The notes below the pieces were generated by a model. The model searched no databases, was not told where the DNA came from, and was given only the letters and a program-made list of their open reading frames with translations. DNA of 64,000 nt from assembly GCA_000469685.2 (NCBI GenBank), contig LS997565.1, positions 51,568,418 to 51,632,417 of the forward strand, in the 5' to 3' direction. This DNA comes from Haemonchus contortus. Its lineage: Eukaryota > Nematoda > Chromadorea > Rhabditida > Trichostrongylidae. Shown one piece after another: positions 27,101 to 36,100 of this stretch. The first letter of the stretch is position 1, and each line of letters opens with the position of its first letter. Position numbers and translations under genes: made by a program.

Positions 27101-30100
27101 GAATCGTAGAGGATTTTGAGTTTTAAGATAATGAGAAAGAGAGACGTCGCCAGGTCAACCATGATCAACGAGATGTTATTTGATACATATGTCAGTTTCC
27201 CATGACGTTAGCGAGCACAAAAATGACCTTCAGGGCGGTTATCCAATCCCTGAGTAAGCCGGCTGAGGGTCCTGGTGAAGACTCCGTCAGGATGCATTAA
27301 ATCCATGTGAAGAATTACTTTCCCGGTCCAGAAGTTTGCTTTTAGTGCGTCTTATATATGACTGGGTTAGGAGATCTGTTGAAATAAGATTAGTACAGGG
27401 TGGGGTGGTCCAATACGATTCTAACTGTAAGAAGTAAAAAACACACAGAAGCAGTTTTTTGTCATATATTGCAACAAATTTTAAGGAAACAAAAGGAGAT
27501 TTTCAAATCTTAAGGAACAGAAGGAAATTTTAATTGAAGCATTAAACATTCAAATTTACATAACTCAATATTTCACATGCTTATTTTTTAATATGACGCC
27601 AGTAAGGTAGGCACCATTTTGAAAACAATCTCCAAGTCTCATACCGAAATTGTCGCTGACACGTATCTGAGCATCGCCGGTGTTATCGCACGAACTTGTT
27701 GTTCAGTTTGAGTTTTCAAATATTGTGCCATTAGGCTAGTCTCAAAAACCTTCGACTTGGAATGGCAAGGGCTCAGATTGGCGAGCGTGGAGACCATTGA
27801 ATATCTCCATTATAGCTGAACAAGCGGTTCGGGAAAATGTTCCTCAGAAGGTACACGGACGCCATGACTGCATGAATAGTCGTTCCATCTTGTTGGAGAT
27901 ATTGTTTTCATTCGTAGGGAATCGTCGGAGTATTTAGGCGGGTGGTGGGGTTACTACGAGGTTGACATGCATAACGCGCACTCGTTCGAGCCAAGACGTA
28001 TAGCCACGATTACTGTAAGACCAACGTGCTGCACTGAATATTCGTTTTTGTTCGAATCTTACTTCCCTTTCTGCGCACCCCTGCACTCTCTCAGACTTGT
28101 TACTCGTGTCTTTTGACTGCCCCCTCCCTGAAAAATAAACATTTTTTCTGATTGAGGTAAAATTCCCATTTATGTTGTTGAGATTTCTTGAAAAACATGC
28201 TTCTGTGTGTTTTTTTAAAAAGTAGAATCATGCGGTTTTTCTGCCCTACCCTGTCGAATGAACCATGTTGTTCATGAGGTTCTGCGTCCAACGCATTTCA
28301 TTTTGTGATAAGAGCAGGGTTACGTTACTAAATTTTTGAGATCGTACGAGTTGCTAAATGCATTGCATTGACGAGGAATCAAGAATGAACCGTAATGTAT
28401 GCGACTAATCGACAAAATCAATAAAAACAGTAACGAAGGAAAGATTTTAAGGGAAGGAAGATAAGACAAACAGTTTGCTTTTGAGTATCGATTTGACCCA
28501 CTGACGGCCGCGTGGCCCGCCGGCGGGACACGATAGTATTCACATTATTTATTATTCATTTTTATATCTTTCGACGCTCTTAAGTATCAGCTAGGCTCAC
28601 AGCCCTCTAAAGAATCTTGAAGCGTTGTGGTACAAAAACATTCACTTCCGATTGTAGTTATAAGAGAAAACAAAAGTTCATGTAAGGAAAGTAATAAGAG
28701 GAGCAAAATCAAGCGTTGTCAACTGGCAAATCACTTGTACTACGTGTAATAGTTTGGAAAAACATTCGAAATAAAATTTTTGGGACACTCGATGCATTCT
28801 GTTGAGGCCTTTTTGGCATGACTTACAAGCACTATCTTTCTCCGCTAGTACTCCACGCAGCAACCAGTGCATCTTCTCCAGCTCCCTTTCGGACTTTCAA
28901 TCCTACTTGTAAATTCTTTTCGGAGAGGGAGGCATACCAAATTTATTTCGAAGTCAGTGTTCGACAAGGTTTAGCTAGCAGTGCTATCTGTCTGCCGCTA
29001 ACCAGTCCCTCGAAGATATAAGGACAAAACTCGTCCCTTGTGTCTGACAAAGTTTTGTAATATTTTGTTTGGTCTGGACCACACGAGCCGTGAAGAATCA
29101 GAGATGAATCAAGCAGTTTCCTATTTCCTGGCACTTAGAGCCTAACAAAGTAGCGGTTCATGTTGTTTGACGTACCCATTCTTTGAGATAAAGTTCCATC
29201 AAAATCTCACAAAAGAAGTAATACGTCATCCACAACGAAGCACGTTCTTTTGTGCTCGACTGATCACTTCTTCAGTGACATTTTGATGGAATTTTACCTG
29301 AAAAAAAGGGGTGCATAAGGAATAAGTTCGCTCTCGGGACCGTGCGGCCCGCCGGCGGGCCACAGCAAGGGCCCGCGGAAAACGCGCTCGGTCCCTTACG
29401 CCAGACACGCTTAAAAGGAGCGTCCGCCAATGAGTCAAAGGCACAATTCACGATAATTTCTGAGCACCCGGTGGATAATGAAAGATACGGCCTAGAATAG
29501 TGAAAAAATAACGAACAAAGCGCAAGGGATGGCGTATAAAAAGAAACACAAGGGCACAAAAAAGTAAGAAAATAGATGGTAAAAAGTAGTAAAATAGAGG
29601 TCTGGACGAGTCTTGGGCAAAAAATTGCGTAAAAGGGGTGTTTGCGCGAGTTGTACTGTTCTGCGTCTCTGACACCGGACGGCAGAGTGCATAGAGACCG
29701 CGCTAGTGCGCAGAGATGGTTTGATGCCCAGCTCTTTACACGAGATAATCATCTCACCCACCCCAAACCTCTTCCCGACGGAGTTCCTATGCACAGGCTG
29801 CATTCATACTAGGTGCAGTGTACTGCAGTTCACTGCGCTAGACCGCAGTCCACTGCACCAGTCTACGACATCAATCGATCGACAGCTGACTCATCCTACG
29901 GGATGATTGTTTGGGATAATTATGCTCCTTTTTCTCTTCGCTCGTAGCGGATTTTGTTGTGATTTTCATTTTTATCACAACGTGTAAGATGACCGGTCTT
30001 CCGTGCGCGTGATCTTCGCAAAAATTCATTATTTTTCCATTTCTTTTTTTTTCATCCATCTTATCTCAGCATTTTGTTGTGAGAATTTTTCCATTTTGTT

Positions 30101-33100
30101 TACTCTACTTTTTCTATTCACATTTTTTACTTCTATTTTTTCATGCTCTGCTTCCTAGTTAGTACTGGTGGGGTGTGGTGCGTTAGGAACGAAATGGTCG
30201 CGTCGTGGCGAGAGGGGCGCTGCGCGCGAAGGAATGTAGCAGGGTGCAGCAGTAGGTAAGAAATACAAGAACAAAAGTACTAATAGAAGAATTATGCATA
30301 AAATAATGATCGTATATCGATTGAGCTGTATGAAGAACGCTAGAGCTGTAATAACGGCGAATGAGTCGTCCGCGACAGCCGCGTGCGGCGAATCGATTAC
30401 CCAAAATCGTTCCTAACGCCCGTCTCCCGTACTGGTGTGTTATGCGTGCATTTCTTTATTCGTACTATTCTTAGTCCTTATTTCGGAACCAAAACATGTC
30501 AGCGCTAGTTAGAATATAGCGCAGGAAAAAATAGAAGTAAAAAAGTATAGAAAAACTAAAATAGGAAAGTTCCCCCAATAAAATGTCTAAATAAGATGGG
30601 TAAGAGAAATAAGTGAAAAAAATAATGAGCTCACGCGAACACTACGCGCGCGGAAGATCGGTCATCGGCGCGGGACGTGATAAAACACAAAAATCACAAC
30701 AAAATCTGCAACGAGCGAAGAGAAAAAGAAGCATAATTATTTCAAACAGCCATCCCGTAAGATGAGTCAGCTGTCGATCTATTGATGTAGACTGGTGCAG
30801 TGGACTGCGGTACACTGCACCTGGGTGCAGTACACTGCACCTTGTATGAATGCGGCCACTCTGCGCTCTGGTGTCAGAGAAGCAGAGCACAAAAAAGCGC
30901 TGGCACCCCCCTCTGACGTGACATCGGTAGGAATCCGTGTCGTAAGCTGTCGATCTATTGATGTCGTAGACTGGTGCAGTGGACTGCGGTACACTGCACC
31001 TGGGTGCAGTACACTGCACCTTGTATGAATGCGGCCACTCTGCGCTCTGGTGTCAGAGAAGCAGAGCACAAAAAAGCGCTGGCCCCCCCTCTGACGTGAC
31101 ATCGGTAGGGACGAGGAATCCGGACGATTCGGTAACAAGGCCCCCACTATCTAGCGGTTGAGTTTTTGGACCCGACAGCGTCCTTCCTGTTAGCCTTGGT
31201 GGTATTCCAAATCAGACACCATTTGTACCGTGAATTGTACCTTTAATGGCTGCTGAAAAGAAACAGATCCTAATAAGAACCGAGGGTTTACTCGGTTAGC
31301 AACAGTAACGTTTTCAAAACTCTGCATTCACGCGTTACAACCTGTTTCGGATCATCAGGAAAACTGACCATCACCTAGAAAAACATTTTAGAATGACTTC
31401 ACCATTAGAAGTCCAGCCTATGTACACGGTCATGCATGAGTCGGTCGCCATGAAATTTCATAAAATATGAAAATGATCTGGGAACTGCATATTCACATTA
31501 AAACCCCATCACGGATTTGACCTCTTCACTAAATTACGAAAGCTCTTCGTCCAGCGATGAATAGGGAAGCCCTAGAAAGTCAAAATGATGAGCACGAAAT
31601 TACATACCTCCATGAGATTCCCAGCCGCTTGCTGTCCGTACGCTCACTGCAGCAATTTTAGGCCACACCTAGCAAAGTTAACGCACTTTGCCATGAACAT
31701 CGATTCGTACGAAAGCTTAACAACCCGAATCGGACGTTTGCGATTAAGAAGATGTGGCTCAATCCCAGCTCTAACCATCTTCGTTGCTTACGCACCAACA
31801 TCGAGCTACGAAGAAGAGGAGTTGGAAGCGTTTTACATGGATCTGGAGAGGCTCTACAGACAAGACCACACTTTCTTCAAGGTCATCGTCGGTGATTTGA
31901 ATGCCAAGATTGGCCCCAGAAGAACGGCTAAAGAGCTTCACATCGGGACCCACGGAGTGGAATGGAATGAGCAGGGTGAATGGCTTTCCGAGTTTATCAT
32001 GACGACCCACACCATCCATGGTAACTCGCAGTTCCAGAAGCCCTCTCATTTAAGATGGACATGGGAGTCACCTGGTGGACAGTTCCATAATGAAATAGAC
32101 CACATCATCTTTAATCGGAGATTTTGCCTGACCGACGTCGCTGTTTTCCGAAGTTTTACACGGGATTGGACCATCGTCTCCTCCGCGCTTGATTCTGCTT
32201 CTCAGTGCGTGGGGAGAGAGCTATGAAGTTTAGGAAACCAAGCCCCGAGACCTTCATCAACTGGGACCACTTCGCTTCCCTTGCGAGTGAATAGGAAAAT
32301 TCCGTTATCGACAACATCGAAGAAGAATACAACCGGCTCGTCGAGCATCTTCACGATAGTGCTACGAAAGCAGAGAGTCTACAAGTAGCCAAGAGACGAC
32401 TCTCTTCGGAGACTCTCGAGCTGATACGCCAGCGTGGAATCGCGCGAGCTGCAGGCAATTATCAACAAACGTCCGAACTTGCGAAGCTATGCAGAGAAGC
32501 GATAAAGGAAGATCTGAAAGAGAGAAGAGCAGCAGTCATGGACGAAGCCGCCGAGGCCGGAAAGAGCATTCGCAAAGCCCGACTGAGCTTCGCCAATTAC
32601 AAGACCAAGATGACCTCCCTTCGGCGTCCGGATGGAACCGTCACTGCATCCCGGAGGGCAATGGAGAAGGTCATCTACGACTTCTACTCGGATCTCTTCG
32701 ACAGCCACGTCTACCTGCCTACTCACCATCTTAGGCAAGACGAATATATCGCTCCTTCGGTTCTCCCTTCCGAAATACGACATGCCATCACGTCGATGAA
32801 GAACTGTACAGCGCCCGGTCCCGATAGGATCAAACCAGAACATCTGAAGAGTATACCACCAGTCATCATCGAAACTCTGGCTAGGCTCTTCACACGGTAC
32901 CTGTCGGAATGCAAAGTGCCCACGTCGTGGAAAACTAACAAGACTGTGTTGCTGTACAAAAAGGGAGATCCAGACGATATTGGCAATTATCGCCCAATCT
33001 GCCTGCTGTCCGTAATCTACAAGCTTTTCACTCGTGTCATCCTGAACAGGATTGGCAGAATATTAGATGAAGGGCAGCCATGCGAGCAATCAGGGTTTCG

Positions 33101-36100
33101 GAGAGGGTTCAGTACAATCGATCATATCCACACTCTAACAAGGCTCATTGAAGTGTCGCGAGAGTACAAAATGCCGCTATGTCTTACGTTTATCAACTTG
33201 AAGAAAGCCTTTGACACCGTTGAGACAGAAGCGGTAATTGAAGCCCTGGGCAACCAGGGTGTTCCTACGCAATATATAAGGATGCTTCGTGAGCTCTATG
33301 ACAGCTTCACGACCAGGATTTCACCATTCTATAAGGAAGTCATTGTCAACGTGAATAGGTGTCCGGCAAGGTGATACTATTTCGCCCAAACTTTTCAGTG
33401 CCGCCTCGAGAATATCATGCGTCATTTGGAATGGGAAGGCTTGGGAGTGAAGGTCGACGGCCGCTTCCTACATCACCTCCGCTTTGCAGACGACATCGTG
33501 CTTATAACACCGAACATCGAGCAGGCGGAACGAATGCTGGCCGAGTTCGATAGTGCTTGTGGAAAGATCGGCTCGAAGCTGAACCTAACGAAGACGATGT
33601 TCATGAGAAACGGATTGGTACCTGATACTCCTTTCACGTTAAACGTAACGAATATCTCCGAATGCTCTAGCTATGTGTATCTAGGTCGGGAAGTCAACAT
33701 GATGAACGACCTAGCTCCAGAGCTGTGCAGAAGGAAACGCGCCGCGTGGGGAGCATTTAAGAATATCGATGGAGTAGTGAAGAAGACAAAGAACATCCTG
33801 CTCCGCGCTCACCTTTTCGACACTGCTGTCCTTCCTGCTTTGACGTACGCCTCGGAGACCTGGACTCTACGAAAGCAGGATGAGCATGCTGTCAGCGTTA
33901 TTCAGCGCGCTTTGGAAAGGACGATGCTCGGAATTTCCCTATACACGCAAGTGCAGAAGGGAGTCCGGAGTTCCGAGCTCCGTCACCGAACGAAGATCAG
34001 GGATGCCGTTGAATACGCCAAGAAATCGAAGATCAGGTGGGCCGGACACGTTATGCGATATAGTGATGACCGTTGGACCAGGGCGGTTACTGACTGGATC
34101 CCTCGGGACATCAAACGAGCTCCAGGAAGGCCGCCAACGAGATGGTCAGACTTCTTCACGAAAGCTCTAAACGAAAGGAATGTTGAACCGCGTGTCCCTG
34201 AAGCGAGAACGATTCACTGGACCACTCTGGCTCGTGACAGGGACGAATGGAGACGTTACTGGCGCCCGCTCGAGGAAGTCGATGATCAACGGGACGACAC
34301 GTGACAGGTGACAGGTGATATATGTATATATATATATATATATATATACTTTCTTGTCACACAAGGTTGGCGAATCCCTTCCGAGGCCGGAGTCTTGTCT
34401 ATGAGTCGCCAACCTTGTGAGACTTTCGCATCGCGTATGCGGGGAAATAACAACAGTTAACAAAACATCGAGTCAAGACAAGTGTTATACCTTTCTGACT
34501 GGAACACACAATCTCGGAACTGACGAAACAATACTTTACAACCGTCAAAATATAAACGCGTCGACTTGATAATCACGAAAAAAGAACGAGTAAAACAAGG
34601 AAGAAATACCTCACTCCCATTAAAGTACCACTGTATTCTCAATGGAACAGCACTAAGTTTCCTTGGCGAGCAAGGAATTGCCAGACGAGAGCCTAACGGA
34701 GACAGCTTCTCTGCTTGGGAAGGCTTCAGAATCGGTTCTTCTGGAACGATGCAGTTGTTGGCAAATACACCTTAAAGATAGTATCAAAATGTCTCACCTA
34801 CGATCCTGATCTTCAAGGACTTCTGATCAAATAGCACTCCTGATGCTGCATCTACTTTGCATCCCAACTCGTGTTCGCTACGATCCTACAAAAAAGTAAA
34901 ACCATCTGAAATAAAGAACGACAAAAACTATTTTCGCATTCCTGAAACATTTCAATGATTCTAACGAAACAAGTGCATTAATTTGCCCCAATGAAGAAAC
35001 TAACTTTATCCAGGGCATCTGGCACCATTAATGTTAGGCGGCGGTTGTTCTGAGAAAGTTCGACTCCTGCCTCTGCTCCAGAAATCACTGCGCCATTCAG
35101 GAACCATCGAATTCGAGTTCCGTCCCTAGATTTACCATGACATAGAGACGTCATGTTCCAAAAAGCATGGATTTGTGCACTAATTAGGAGAGTAGTGAAC
35201 TCCTTCTTCAACTACGATAATCTTTCGCTTTCAAGAAAGATTTTCGTGCAATGTTGCAAATATGGGGAAATAGAAAGTATGAAATTTTTGAGGTTTTTCA
35301 GGCTTTGAGGTCCAACTATGACACTACAAATATACATCTATAGAAAACAGTAACGGGATAACTCGCAAAACGCCTCAAATCAACCCAGGAAAGTGCGAAG
35401 TAGTAATGTTTGTCAACACTCGGGATTATAGCAGCAGATGAATAGAACCCTCAGTGATCACTTCCCAATTACAAGTAATTGAAAATACCTACTCTGCCCT
35501 GATCAGGAAATAATAAAAAAGCGTAAAAATACTCTTCACGCTCAGAAACGCACTTTATGGATGCTACGCAATCGAATGACTCCAAAGGATTTTGCGAAGA
35601 CCCAGAGAAGTAGACTGTTTTGTCCTCGGAAAAATAAACAATAAATAATCTTCCCAGAGATTCCCTGAATAAAAAAATACAGAAAATAATGTGGACTACC
35701 ACGAGCTCTTCAATAATGAACTCACATAGCACTTTCTTGCTGAATAACCGTGAAAATATCAGAAACTGCCTCACCAAGTCCATCGATGGAGGCTATCACC
35801 TAGGTAGATGTTAAAATTCAAAGAAAACAGAAACCGTAGCGGACAGAAAGGGAGTCAGAAATGGCTAAGTGTATAAAGGGGCAGAATTCCATCAACCAAA
35901 TATCCAGCTCCAATAGCTCGCCTAGATCGCCTCTCAATTCAGATAGGCCTTTAATATGAAATTTGAATTGCTTACCTATAAACATTTTAAGAACTTTACA
36001 ATTGTTTACTTCTCGTTCAAATTTTCTAGTGAGCTTCCCAGCACTTGAACTTGCAATAGATATGTATTTGTTTTTAAGAATCTTGATAATGAATCATTTA

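Noticed and set aside
31585..34304. RTE relic as a functional endonuclease-reverse transcriptase gene
   Set aside because: 5' truncation, at least two stops, one frameshift and a replaced catalytic Asp.
35726..35799. Shorter form of exon 4 ending at the GTGAGG donor at 35774
   Set aside because: It breaks the reading frame into exon 5, while reading through to GTGAGTTC gives a full Ig strand G.
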